Shown piece by piece: positions 19,701 to 39,187 of a stretch of 64,000 bases of DNA (its first letter is position 1; each line of letters starts with the position of its first letter). The notes beneath the pieces are model-generated. The model worked only from the letters and a program-made list of their open reading frames with translations, was not told where the DNA came from and searched no databases. This DNA comes from Collybia mongolica. Taxonomy: Eukaryota; Basidiomycota; Agaricomycetes; Agaricales; Clitocybaceae. The stretch spans positions 1,736,001-1,800,000 of the forward strand of contig JAAXNY010000013.1 in assembly GCA_013420905.1 (NCBI GenBank). Direction: 5' to 3'. The translations under genes and the position numbers were made by a program.

Positions 19701-20815
19701 ACCAGCCAATGATGAATCTCAGTTAATCTTACCGCCTACAGCCTCCACGCGCCAAAGTACACCTGATATTAACGAGGTATGGTAGACTACTCTACCTATG
19801 ACCGGTACTAACGAACGGTGTGATGTAGGCGATATCTCAAGACGACCCCGAACATCTCGAAGCTGCCATGGCACTATTGAACACGAAATCTCAGGAGATT
19901 GCCAAGTTGGATGCCCTCCTGGTCGCAGAGCAGGCGAAAAATAAAACTCTATCCCGAGAAACGGAGACCCTTAGAACAGCATATATGGCCGCTACCTGCG
20001 AACCTCCATATGTAAGAGCCGAGCTCGAGCTTCAACTCAGCGAAGCTAGGTCACTCCTGGTACAAGAAAAGTCTGCGTGGGACTTGGAACGCTCTAAGAT
20101 ATCCGCGTCTGTGGAAGCGCTCACTCGAGAAAAGGCCAGCGCCCAGGCTGACCTTGAGTTTTTCCGTGAACAATACGCGAAAGCTTCTGGGTTTGTGTCG
20201 TCAGTCCGACGGGAGAACGAAGAGCTCGAGAGCCGCACTCGCATTGCAGAGGAACAAACAACCGCTGGACTGGCGATGGTCAAGGCAACGTTTGAGAAGC
20301 GTATCGAGAAACTAGAAGATGACGCCAAAAACTGGAGACGCATCGCAATGTTCATGATGGAAAAGGATCAACGTACCAACGACGAGATTCGAAGACGAGC
20401 CGGGGAAGAGCCTGAACTTAGGGCACGCCTCGATGAGGTGAGACAAGATTACGATGAGGCGAGCGAGCAAGCTGCCAGCCTGGAGGAAGAAGTGGACAAG
20501 AAGGAACAGACAATCCAACGACTCAAGGCCGAGCTTGACATATGGAAGAATGAAACTACAAGATTGAATGTGGAACTTAACGACGCTCAAACGAAATACG
20601 AGAGATCTAATAAGGGTGAAGGATCTCAAAACGATCATGAAATGATTTACCGATGTCAATGGAGGCCGGAAGGAGGAAATGACCCTTGCGAGGGTCTTTT
20701 TGTCAGCGTTGAGGTACGTATACGATTTTTTTTGCCGATATAGACTGTAATATCTAATATCTGGTCGTAGGAACTTCAAGCACATCTATTTACTGGAGGG
20801 CACTTGCAACCCTAA
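16797..20815 (+). CDS. chromodomain protein with coiled coil and C-terminal zinc finger
   Basis: Exons 16797-17067, 17121-19489, 19558-19776, 19829-20713 and 20771-20815 sum to 3789 nt, encoding 1262 residues. The first ATG in frame (GGCGCTATGG context) was chosen. Residues of about 25-85 form a chromo-like fold (LWEVIEITAEKGRKYKVKWA, then WPQSWVAKHDC). A long, low-complexity, Ser/Pro/acidic region with basic nuclear-localisation-like clusters (PPRKKRKLE) follows. The fourth exon is a long coiled coil. The last two exons form a CCHH-like finger, YRCQW with a second Cys in NDPCEGLF and two His in ELQAHLFTGGH. A role in reading histone methylation or organising chromatin is likely but unproven. 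It lies directly downstream of RPS30 on the same strand. Confidence 0.82.
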
Positions 20816-21228
20816 TGTTGTGTATTTCATATCTATCCTGGTTGTTCTGTATTTATTGGCAGGTTCGTCTTGGGTTCTGTTTGTATAATGGATTTTGCTA
20901 TACAACGCTTTCGATGCAACTCATCACGGGCCTTCACTCTTGTTTTGATATCTCTTATGCAAGGTCAGTGGCTGGATCTGGTCATACTAAAACTTGGCAG
21001 GTTGCGCAAAATATATAACAAGCATCAGTGTTTGGTTTTCAGGATCGAACCAATTGCGAGCTGGATCGCTTCCGAGTCACGCAAAGCATCAAACAATTGT
21101 CGATAGGGAGCGTAATATGTGCTTGTACTCCAAATCAAGATGGGTATTTTGTTACTACACTCCTCCATCATGAAGGCTACAGTCCAGAGCATTAGCGACT
21201 ATGCACGGGTCCATCATAAACGACTTAC
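20816..21228. other. intergenic, convergent 3' ends
   Basis: Between the stop codons of the chromodomain gene and lysozyme copy A. No supported gene. Confidence 0.45.
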
Positions 21229-22097
21229 TCAACACTGCGGCGGATGTGAAATGGCACTCGAAGCAGTCTTGAAAAGCTTGACCTCCGCAGCACGACGACG
21301 AACTAGGCCTGGCAAGCTGACGCCGCCCGCGAAGTGCCATTTAGGGAGCTCCTGGGAGGCAACGGTGTTTGGGTTATCTTTAGCATTGAGACGACGTATC
21401 AATGTCGATGATTTCACGTTTCCGCATCCGACGTTGAACGCCCACGAAGCAAGGGCTCCGTATTGATTAGCGTTCAATTTGACTGAATTGACAATGTCAT
21501 CAGAAATACACTTGGTGAATGTCTTGATGTCAGTTTGTAGCAGGGCGGCTGCATGGGCTTGCGTCAAGGGGAACGAGTACGGAACCTCGGCGCAGTTTTT
21601 CTGCTTGCATAAATGGCCGTACCCGACGGTGGGGAGACCAATTGGGTCAGGGGAGGGGCGGGAGACGAAGCCCTCAAACTCTTTGATCAGATTGACTGTG
21701 GCGGTATTGACGGGTGGAGGCTTGCAAGAGGATGATGATGCGGGGAGACAGCACTTGAAGTTGGCAGGCCCAGGACAAAGACCTTTTGTGAGCAAACTCA
21801 AATCAGGACGGGATATCTTCTGTTGCATAATTGACAGAGAAACACACCAGACACAGTATTACCAGAAGAGCAAGCGCTAGTGAAGCGACAGTTCCCACCA
21901 TTGCCACAGGATTTTTTAGTGCAGCACAGAATGTTGGCAGGATCGTTGGGACAGAACCCTGTGTGGGTTGTTCCTCCAGAGCCAGTGCAGTCCGCCTTCG
22001 CCAAACAGACACCAGGGGTTCCGCTAGCATTACACGCCCCATTGACCGCGGCACGAGCCAAACCTGCACATATGATGAGGAGAGGGAAAGAGTGCAT
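21229..22097 (-). CDS. secreted GH24 phage-type lysozyme, copy A
   Basis: Two exons, 22097-21848 and 21782-21229, with a 65-bp intron, give 804 nt and 267 residues. The start at 22097 rather than 22151 puts the signal peptide MHSFPLLIICAGLARA at the N-terminus, as in the paralogues. A Cys-rich module (residues about 18-95; GTPGVC, GFCPNDP, CC pairs) precedes the catalytic domain. That domain has the GH24 signature LIKEFEGF, an Asp in PSPDPIG and Thr in PTVGYGH, matching the Glu/Asp/Thr triad of T4-type lysozymes. It would cleave the beta-1,4 bond of peptidoglycan outside the cell, suggesting antibacterial or feeding use. The family probably reached fungi by transfer from bacteria or phage (inference). 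Confidence 0.92.
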
Positions 22098-22162
22098 GAT
22101 GTTGTCTACTATCCGTTTAGTGGGCCACTCCAGTATAGGCAGGTTGGGCATCGTGGCGACAG

Positions 22163-22195
22163 CTTTATTGTATCCCTTGTTCTCTCGCCATGTGG
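22163..22195 (-). promoter_or_regulatory. core promoter of lysozyme copy A
   Basis: The minus strand shows a weak TATA-like GATACAATAAAG at 22174-22163, 66 bp before the ATG. Just upstream at 22195-22183 is CCACATGGCGAGA, which recurs in front of copy C. Confidence 0.45.
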
Positions 22196-23119
22196 TTGCC
22201 GAGAATCAGCATGGCCGACTTGCGCCAACCCCCACGGGAAGGCTGCACGCCATTGGTCAACATGTTATCTTACAACGGGGGGTATGTAGATCAGAGCGTG
22301 ACTGGACTACACAGGGCAAAAGAACCATATCAAATTTGATCAGCTTCAATCAGAGTAATATGATATGTCGTTATGACTGATCCCCCATGATTTCACTTGA
22401 CGTTTGTATATCGCTTTGACTCGGAAAATCGGTACTATTATCGTTCAGTAATCGTTCAGATTAGATCTCGTGTATTGATACCAAACAGGATATCAAGAAC
22501 ACAGCATGGGAATCATAAGTTGTTTAGAAGTGAAAATCAAGGCACCTCACCACCCGTGAGGCTCCCAGAGGTGTGATTAATATTTCATGTTTGAAGATCA
22601 AAGAACCTGCAGCTCACAAGGCCAGGTCGCCGGCCATTTCCACAGTTTTTTCCCACTACCTTAATATACTTAGTCGCAGAACCATTTGTGCCATACCATC
22701 ACCCCAATACGACAGTTTACACGCTGACGATAGGGTATGACTATGGCCGCCACGTACCTTGTGCATCTACGCCCGACATTTTAGCACAACTTCATCGACT
22801 ATCTATCTTCAGCCATGTAGCTTTGGTGTGGATCTCAAGCTCTTTCCCCTGACTTGGTCGTTCGGGAAATGCGGCCTATCCCCCCCTTGATGTGAAACAT
22901 ACTGTGCGATTCCTCTCCTGGGTTCCACGACCGACCCCCGACCCGCAATGGAATACCATTGTGCTTGTAGGTGGGCAATACGGAGCGGATTATTCAATTT
23001 ATGAAAAGCATTGGTTACTTGTACATCTCGACACTGTACTAACCAAGCATAGACTTCTCATTGCAAAAACCTCGGAAATAGAACACTGCGGGAACGCCAT
23101 TGACTCCCCAGTAATCTAC
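22196..23119. other. intergenic between lysozyme copies A and B
   Basis: Small open frames without family similarity. I see no complete gene or repeat. Confidence 0.4.
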
Positions 23120-24167
23120 CTAACAGGGTGGAGGATGCAAGATAACACTTGAAGCAGTTTTGAAGAGGGTAACCTCCGCAGCACGACGACGAACGAGACC
23201 TGGCAAACTGGAACCTCCCGCTAAATGCCACTTGGGAAGTTCTTGGGCAGCAACCGTGTTAGGGTTCTCTTTCGCGTTAAGACGTCAGATCAAAGACGAC
23301 GACTTCACGTTTCCACAGCCGACATTGAATGCCCATGAAGCCAGAGCGCCGTATTGGTTGGAGTTCAATTTGACGGAGTCGACGATATCGTCGGATATGC
23401 ACTTGGTGAATGTTTTAATATCAGTCTGTAACAGGGCGGCTGCGTGCGCCTGTGTCAAGGGGAACGAGTATGGGACTTCGACGCAATTTTTTTCCTTACA
23501 CAAGTGCCCGTACCCTACAGTCGGGAGGCCAATGGGATCAGGTGAGGGGCTGGCGACGAAGCCCTCGAACTCTTTGATCAAATTGATCGTGGCGGTGTTG
23601 ACAGGGGGGAGCTTGCAAGAGGAGGTTGGATGTGGGGAGGTTTTAGGTGGAGACGGCTTAGGTGGGGATGGTTTAGATGGAGATGGCTTAGGCGGGTATG
23701 GTCTAGAGACGGGAATAGAGGGAAGTGGTGGGTGGGAATTTGTTGAGGACGACACTTGGGTGGGCAGAGAAAATGAGAGTGTGGAGGATTTGTTTGCCGG
23801 GAGGCAACACTTGAAGTCAGATGGACCAGGGCAGAGGCCTTGGGGGCAAGCAAATCAGGACGAAGGCCTTTCGCTTAACGATGATAAGGAGATACGTACC
23901 AGGAACAGTTTTACCCGAAGTGCAAGCGCTGGTGGAGCGACAGTCGCCGCCAGTACCGCAGGAAGTCTTGATGCAACACACGACTCTGTTATGATTATGG
24001 CCACCATGAAGGTACGCGGCATCATGATGAGCTTTCCCCCCAGCAGCGATACAGTCGCGCTTAACCAGGTAGACACCAGGGGTGCCTTCGGCATTGCAGG
24101 TGCTGTTTATTACTGCGGCGCGCACAACGCCTACGAAAACGAAAAGGAGCGGTAGGAGTTGGAGCAT
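23120..24167 (-). pseudogene. GH24 lysozyme copy B, decaying
   Basis: The exon layout matches copies A and C (24167-23900, a 61-bp intron, then 23838 onward), with a signal peptide MLQLLPLLFVFVGVVRA and an intact catalytic motif KEFEGF and PTVGYGH. A TGA at 23285-23287 replaces an Arg codon (SSLI-stop-RLNAK), so translation would end after 273 residues. The normal C-terminal 54 or so residues persist in frame to 23120. Two cysteines of the N-terminal module are changed: GTPGVC is GTPGVY, and the FCPND segment is YLHGGHN. The linker has grown into a Pro-Lys-Ser repeat (SPSKPSPPKPSPPKTS). It could still be transcribed, but it lacks conserved structure at both ends of the protein. Confidence 0.85.
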
Positions 24168-24220
24168 GGTGAGGTATGTCAAATGTACAAGGCGATGCAA
24201 AATGATTTGCGCGTTGGAGT

Positions 24221-24230
24221 CTTATATCTT
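24221..24230 (-). promoter_or_regulatory. TATA box of lysozyme copy B
   Basis: AAGATATAAG on the minus strand, 54 to 63 bp before the ATG at 24167. The CATNTGGCGAGA element present upstream of copies A and C was not found here. Confidence 0.5.
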
Positions 24231-25356
24231 GGGCCCCCCTTCCCCATCTACCATACCTGCTAAGATCTAGCCGCCCACTTAATACACTATTGATTCAACT
24301 GTGTCACGACCACATCTGCCAAGGAAAGCAATACGGGCGGTTCGATCGAGGAGGCAGTGACGAACTACACAAGTTGGGCCATTGGATAAATCAAAATTTG
24401 GATGGATGGTCAGCACCGAATCGTTGGGACCTGGCTCATCAATGCCAAAGTACTAATAATACTCGATTGTATGTCTTGTTCCGATGATAAGTGTTCATCG
24501 GATCCTCCGTATTTCATTATATCCATCGTTTGTCAAGTTCCAGCACTGATATGCTCTGCTGACCTTATACAGATCTAAATAAAAGTGCAAAGTTGTTGAA
24601 GATAATAATCAGCTCTGAAGGAGTATGATTTGGACTCGGAGCCTCTCAAGTCTTGACAAGCTGATTGATTTCACCCAGTACCCGCACTATCAAAGTATCT
24701 GACAGCGTTCGAGATTACACTAGCATCCATTGAGCCTCAAGTCGATGTGATCGGCAAAGTTAATCAACTACTTATGATCTTTCTATCTGATGTATAGGGT
24801 CACCGATCTCACATGAAGAAACACATTGCGCGCGTGTTGTGGCTGTACTGGGTGCCCGAGGCTCGCACTTTTCCATCATGCGCCTCTCAACTGCGGTGGC
24901 GCTCACGGCCGTGATGTGTGGCTACAAGTGCCTCGCTCTGGTTTACTAGCACTCAGCTCCCGCCCCGGCCAACAAGCGTCCATGATGTATCCTGTCAAAT
25001 GACCAACAGTTTCAGCAGGGCGCTCAAGCTTGATCTGAGTGCTAAATTGACTGTCCGGCAACGAATATTGTGCTGAAGTACCAGTGACTCTGCTTGCCTG
25101 TTAGGAACAGTTGGACTTCTTGTTTGCGACTGCATGGGGGCCTTCCTATATATGGAAAAACTTAAAGGAAATGTCAGAGTCTCTCGCTTCATGGCACGTC
25201 GTCGGATTATTCTGTAGGAATCTGGGACGTTTAAATTCCATTAAGTAACAACATTTTTATCGCAGAACAGATCATCCCTTGCTATCAACCCGAAAACATA
25301 AAATCAACTGTACAACCATGTCAACACCCGTGCCCATAAGCTCATCAAATACGCAC
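24231..25356. other. intergenic between lysozyme copies B and C
   Basis: No conserved coding frame. Some short open frames on both strands look random. Confidence 0.4.
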
Positions 25357-26213
25357 CTAGCATGGCGGGGGATGCGAAATAACGCTCGAAGCAGTCGTGA
25401 AAAGGGCAACCTCCGCAGCACGGCGGCGGACGAGGCCTGGCAAGCTGACGCCACCAGCATAGTGCCACTTGGGAAGCTCCTGGGAGGCGACGGTGTTGGG
25501 GTTCTCCTTATTATTGAGACGTTTAATCAAGGTCGATGACCCCACGTTCCCACACCCAACGTTGAATGCCCATGAAGCAAGGGCACCGTATTGGTTGGCG
25601 TTCAGTTTGACGGAGTCGACGATATCGTCGGAAATGCATTTTGTGAAGGTCTTCAGGTCAGTCTGGAGGAGGGCAGCTGCCTGCGCCTGTGTCATCGGGA
25701 AGGAGTATGGGACTTCGGCACAGTTGGTTTGCTTGCACAAATGGCCGTACCCGACAGTAGGGAGGCCAATTGGGTCGGGAGAAGGACTGGCGACGAAGCC
25801 CTCGAACTCTTTGATCAAGTTGACCGTGGCAGTGTTAACAGGAGGAGGCGCGCAAGTAGAACCAGGAAGGCAGCACTTAAAGTCAGCTGGCCCAGGGCAG
25901 AGACCTTGTGAACGTGAATTAGAACGAATGGCTCTCGTCACGCGAATGTCCGGGAAATCATACCAGAGAGTGTGTTACCAGATGCACAAGCACTGGTAAA
26001 TCGACAGTTCCCGCCGCTGCCGCAGGAAGTCTTGGTGCAACATAGGACGTTGTTGGGGTCATTGGGACAGAACCCCGAGTGTGTCGTTCCCCCACCGCTA
26101 GTGCAGTCCGTGTTGACTAGGCACACACCAGGGGTGCCGTTAACGCTACAGGCGCCATTGAGTGCTGCGCGTGCAAAGCCTGCAAAGATGAAGAGAAGAG
26201 ATACGGAGATCAT
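25357..26213 (-). CDS. secreted GH24 phage-type lysozyme, copy C
   Basis: Exons 26213-25964 and 25904-25357 with a 59-bp intron give 798 nt and 265 residues. The signal peptide is MISVSLLFIFAGFARA. The Cys-rich module keeps all cysteines seen in copy A (GTPGVC, GFCPNDPNN, LCC, SCGSGGNC). The catalytic domain has KEFEGF, PSPDPIG and PTVGYGH and continues uninterrupted through NPNTVASQELPKWHYAGGVS to a terminal Cys. The linker is the shortest of the three. It is the best preserved member of the tandem array, and the N-terminal module may aid cell-wall binding or stability, which is unproven. Confidence 0.93.
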
Positions 26214-26277
26214 GTTAAGTATATAGCCCGCAGATGATCAAGGAGCGAATAAGTATTGTACCACAGTGACTGGGGGG

Positions 26278-26312
26278 TTTATATCCTGAGTTTCTCTATT
26301 CTCGCCATATGG
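26278..26312 (-). promoter_or_regulatory. core promoter of lysozyme copy C
   Basis: GATATAAA at 26285-26278 lies 65 to 72 bp before the ATG. CCATATGGCGAGA at 26312-26300 matches the element upstream of copy A. Confidence 0.5.
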
Positions 26313-27455
26313 TACGCAAGATCATGTATTAGCCGACGCATCTTGAGCTTGTGTTCGCCACAAGGTTGTAAGTCATCTGCCGGTAAACTGTCAAGACGGG
26401 AGAATAAATCGAGAAAACCAAGTAACGTCGGTTAGGATGCATAGGAATCATATTCGTGTCGATTAATCAAAGCGCCTTATTAAATAATACTAGACACATT
26501 GATTCTTTCGTGTCTTGGCACCCTCTGATAATTTTTTCCGTTGCAGTGTCCACTGCGTCAAAGCGCGGTGGTGATTTTGTGATATCCATCTAAAGAAGAA
26601 AAGAATCAGCCAAGAACACGGAAGCACAGTTGGAAGAAGATAAAGATCGGGAAGCCATGGTCATGGTTCTTACAACGTACCACAGCTTGATCGTTCCCAT
26701 CCAAAACCCTGTCAATTTGAGTCGACTGATCACCTTCAGCAAGCTCCGGCTCGGCCCAGGACCCCCTGATATATATAGCCGACGACGGTGGTTATCCCCA
26801 TCCCGGCTACACCGTTCCTTGCGCAAAAGGCCCCGAGCAGACAATTCTGTGCGTACCCCTGCTGATTCGTTTCGCCTGCGCCCAGCCAACGTTATGAGAG
26901 ACGAATGATCTGCCCGCGACGGACCACATCCGGAGAAAATCCACGAGAAATCGTATGTCAATTTGGAGGTCATAGCGAATTAAAAGGAAACGAGAGACCA
27001 ATGGAACGATAAATATTACGGCTTGACATCCAACATCACCATTAGCAGTCATTCGCAGAGTCATCGTGGATGGTTTGTATCTCTCCGAATCCCAAATACG
27101 ACGAGATGCTCTCCCGGAATTGTCCGACGTCAGCGTTCGTGGTTAGCGGAGGTTAGGAATGTAGGAATGAATGCTGATGTACTCAGAATTGCTGTATAGA
27201 TACTTATGATGTGCGAGTGATACAACGTTGACTTCATCTGACAATGTAATCATGTAAAGCGAGACTAGGGTATGATTGTTTATTTAGCGAGTACTACGTG
27301 TGTTCCGAGTGGAGTGTTAATGTGATTGGAGTGGTGAGTATTATGTATCCTGAATCTGTGATAGTATTTCTGTGTGTGATTTGAGTGAGTGTGGGTGGCT
27401 AGCATGTACGGTTAAAAGTAAATGTCCTATAACTTATGTATCTAATAAAAAAGCA
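26313..27455. other. intergenic; GT-rich stretch before ABC transporter 3' end
   Basis: Minus-strand frames at 26590-27064 lack recognisable domains. From about 27160 to 27420 the plus strand is rich in GTGA/GTGT runs of low complexity, probably beyond the 3' end of the ABC gene. Confidence 0.4.
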
Positions 27456-33589
<6,134 letters not shown>

Positions 33590-34027
33590 ACAAAGACTTG
33601 CTGTGAAGAACCGTACCTGATCCTCGCTTTATATGTTCTCACAATCTGGGTATCCTTGGGTACGGTACCGCAGTGAACTCTGATATCATTAGCTGGGCGT
33701 CGTTTCCTGTGACTCATCCGAGATCCCCAGATCGTTAGTAGTCTCCCGCAACAGAGACTCGCGCTTTGCGTGGGAGGATTCATGACACTCGTATGTATAT
33801 ATGTACATCGTCGAATCCACAACTTCCCAGGATGGCATTATCAGGCCGAATGGGATGGTGAAATACATAGTGATTGGTCACTGCAAATTCTAAGCGCCCG
33901 CAATCCACAGCTTCCCTTTTTTTACGTCTCATTTTGGGTCTAACTTTGGGGATACAAGCTCTGGCCCGGCGGCGCCCCGAGTCAAACATTGAAATAGCCC
34001 GGCGGTGTATCGCCTAAGCCGTGGTGG
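33590..34027. other. ABC transporter upstream region
   Basis: No coding frame with a domain. It separates the ABC transporter start from the 13-bp tandem repeat. Confidence 0.4.
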
Positions 34028-34092
34028 AGATATTACGCGTAGATATTACACGTAGATATTATACGTCAATGTTACACGTAGATGTTACACGT
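34028..34092 (+). repeat. five-copy 13-bp tandem repeat
   Basis: Five contiguous units with consensus AGATATTACACGT at 34028, 34041, 34054, 34067 and 34080. They differ at one to three positions; each ends in ACGT or GCGT. It lies between the ABC transporter start (33589) and the SDR stop (34271), about 440 bp upstream of the transporter. Confidence 0.9.
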
Positions 34093-34270
34093 TACCTGTT
34101 TGTGTGTAGCGCGCAACGGCAAACACGACAAACATCCCAGAAAGTGGACATTATATCAAATCTCAATCTGAAGGCCTTGGGGCCTCTTAAATATATATAA
34201 AATCTATGTGGAAGAATCAGTAGCCGTGGCGAGTAAATATTGGGTGAAATACCATTCTAAGCTATTGCTC

Positions 34271-35589
34271 TCAGTCAAAGCTAACACCGCAAGTAACCTC
34301 TTTCCACTCATCTAGGACTTTGAGTGTCTTCGTGCATCTAGCTCTCACATCCCCCTCCGCATCTTCTCCAAGCACCAGCAACCCTGGCCAAGACTTTCCC
34401 TTCGCGACGCCCTCGCCTCTGACTACGTCGACTACTACCTCCATGGCCTTCTTCGGGTCACCCTTCTCTTTACCCGCGATACTTCCAAACCGTTGCCGGG
34501 TCAGCTCACGCAGCGCGTTATAATCGGCGATGTTATTGCCAGTAAAAAACGCTTGCCCGTAAATGCCTTCTGTGCGGAAGGCTCCAGGTGCCACGAGTAG
34601 TACGCGGATATTCAACGGAGCCAACTCAACGGCGAGGGTTTCTGTCAAAGCTAGACATACCCATTCATCAGATTGGTAACGTCCGAAAACAATGTCAAAA
34701 ATGGATTTACCATGTACAGCTGCCTTCGATGAAGCATAATAACCTGAGAAGATGAAGAAAGTATGTCAATTTAAGATGAAATGTACTCATTTCTTGGGGT
34801 TGTACCTATGCCCTAATGAAAGCGTTAACCACCGGGCGTGTACAGAACTCGTAAACGTACCGGAATTTCAGTTTTATAAGCCGATCTGCTTCCCACTACT
34901 ACTATTGTAGCTTCTTTCCTCGCCCTCAGGTGTGGCAAGAATGCCGTCGTCATGTTCATCAACCCAAAGACATTGGTTTCATATTGCTTTCGAAGCAATG
35001 TGACGCTGGATTTCGTATCAGCCTCGGGCAGGTCTGGCTATTGGGTTGGCACAGCGTACCCTCCTTCCTCTATTAGTCCCGGATAACCGATTCCTGGCGT
35101 GGAAGCAGGGTCAAAATAACAAGGAAAGGCGCCTTGGTTCAAACTCACCAGCATTGTTCACCAAAACGTCGATCTGACCCCAAAATGCCGCGGCTTTATC
35201 CGCCTTCCCCTTCAAAGATGACTCGCCCTCTGTGAGGTCTAACTGCAATGTCCTGAGGTTGTCCCGCACGCTCGTATCGCAGTCTTTCAGGAGTTCATCA
35301 AGTTTATCCTCGGATCTAGCTGTAGCAATCACACGATCTCCTCGCGAAAGAACCGAATGGACGAGGCGTTTTCCAAAGCCTGAGGATGTTCCTGGGTCGA
35401 ATGGAGGATAACAGAAATCAACATCCAATCTTCAAGGTTGAAGGATCAGTAGATCAATGAATTCACTTCGCAAGAAGTAGCGCGAAGATCATTTGCTTAT
35501 ATTAGTTCTGGCCTGATCTTGCTCGCTAAGGCGAGTGATGTGAATGAGACCCTGGCCGTACCTGTAATAAGCCAGACCCTGGAGGCCAT
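34271..35589 (-). CDS. short-chain dehydrogenase/reductase with in-frame TAG
   Basis: Six exons fit: 35589-35562, 35391-35149, 35093-34861, 34812-34806, 34743-34711 and 34650-34271. They total 924 nt, or 308 codons in one frame. Exon 1 gives MASRVWLITG and exon 2 continues TSSGFGKRLV, together the NAD(P)-binding T-G-x-x-x-G-x-G motif. NNAG follows, then GSRSAYKTEIP, then the active-site YYASSK (Y-x-x-x-K) after a 7-nt exon. A TAG at 35038-35040 interrupts the frame between VPTQ and PDLPEADTK, while flanking sequence stays conserved. The allele is either a pseudogene, a read-through case, or contains an error. The family reduces or oxidises small alcohols and ketones; the substrate is unknown. 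Confidence 0.8.
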
Positions 35590-36181
35590 ATCTAATCTCT
35601 CGGTATGACAATATTAGGGGTAGAATGAAAAAGAGGATGTGAAGGGAGATTTTTTTCCATGATTGATGATGCACCTTTTATATGGAATGTTACCCGGCCA
35701 TGGCGCTTCAGGGGTCTGGAGGACTGGGACGACAAGATCCAACCAGTCTGGCATGCTTCCCTGAAAAGGGAGCCTCAAGCCTTGCAATGCCCCACGAACA
35801 ATTGTGAGCCGCCCATACGTTGACAATATTTTTCTCAATTTCCACACAACGCCAACTCAATGCTTCAAAATCTACTTTAACTTGCAAAAGACTTCGGGGA
35901 CGTGCGGGCTATGGGATCAACTTGAACCCGTTACTTACTCCGACAGATCCGGGGTGTCATTATGATCACTGAACCGCGTGCATACATGGTAATGTCAGCA
36001 ACCATGATTGACTGGGAGCGGGACCCTTCCTCCATTCGTGGACGCATTGTCACCTGACCAATGATATCATGCAATTCGCATGTAGTGTCAGTGAGGAAAG
36101 CTTTATTTCGGTTGCGAAATGCATATTTATGGTAAAATAGATTTTGAATAACTGCAACACTCTGATGTAAAAGAACGCCGT
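35590..36181. other. intergenic, no gene seen
   Basis: Between the SDR start and the GH1 copy 1 stop. Short open frames have no family features. Confidence 0.45.
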
Positions 36182-38894
<2,713 letters not shown>

Positions 38895-39187
38895 GTTTGG
38901 AGCTGGTTGACACGAGAAGGTCTATCTCTATCGTTCTTTTATGCTCCCAACAATCCGCGTTGACGCTGGGAACATAGACCTACTTGAACTTCCTTATGAG
39001 AAGAGAAGCTGTTTATTGAACCTGTGATCTTTTGCAATCATATTTTTCGGACCGTCGGGTATCGACGTTGACATTTTGAGAGACTGGATGGGGTTATTTA
39101 TGTATTCTGAAATGGTTTGGCGAATCATTTTATGATAACGATACATGCGCGACGCTATCTCGTTTAACTGATCAAGGAGATCAGTAA

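Noticed and set aside
23160..24155. 331-codon plus-strand frame
   Set aside because: Antisense shadow of lysozyme copy B; the minus strand holds the conserved signature.
26590..27064. Overlapping minus-strand frames of 85-127 codons
   Set aside because: No conserved motifs, no consistent start, no splice chain.
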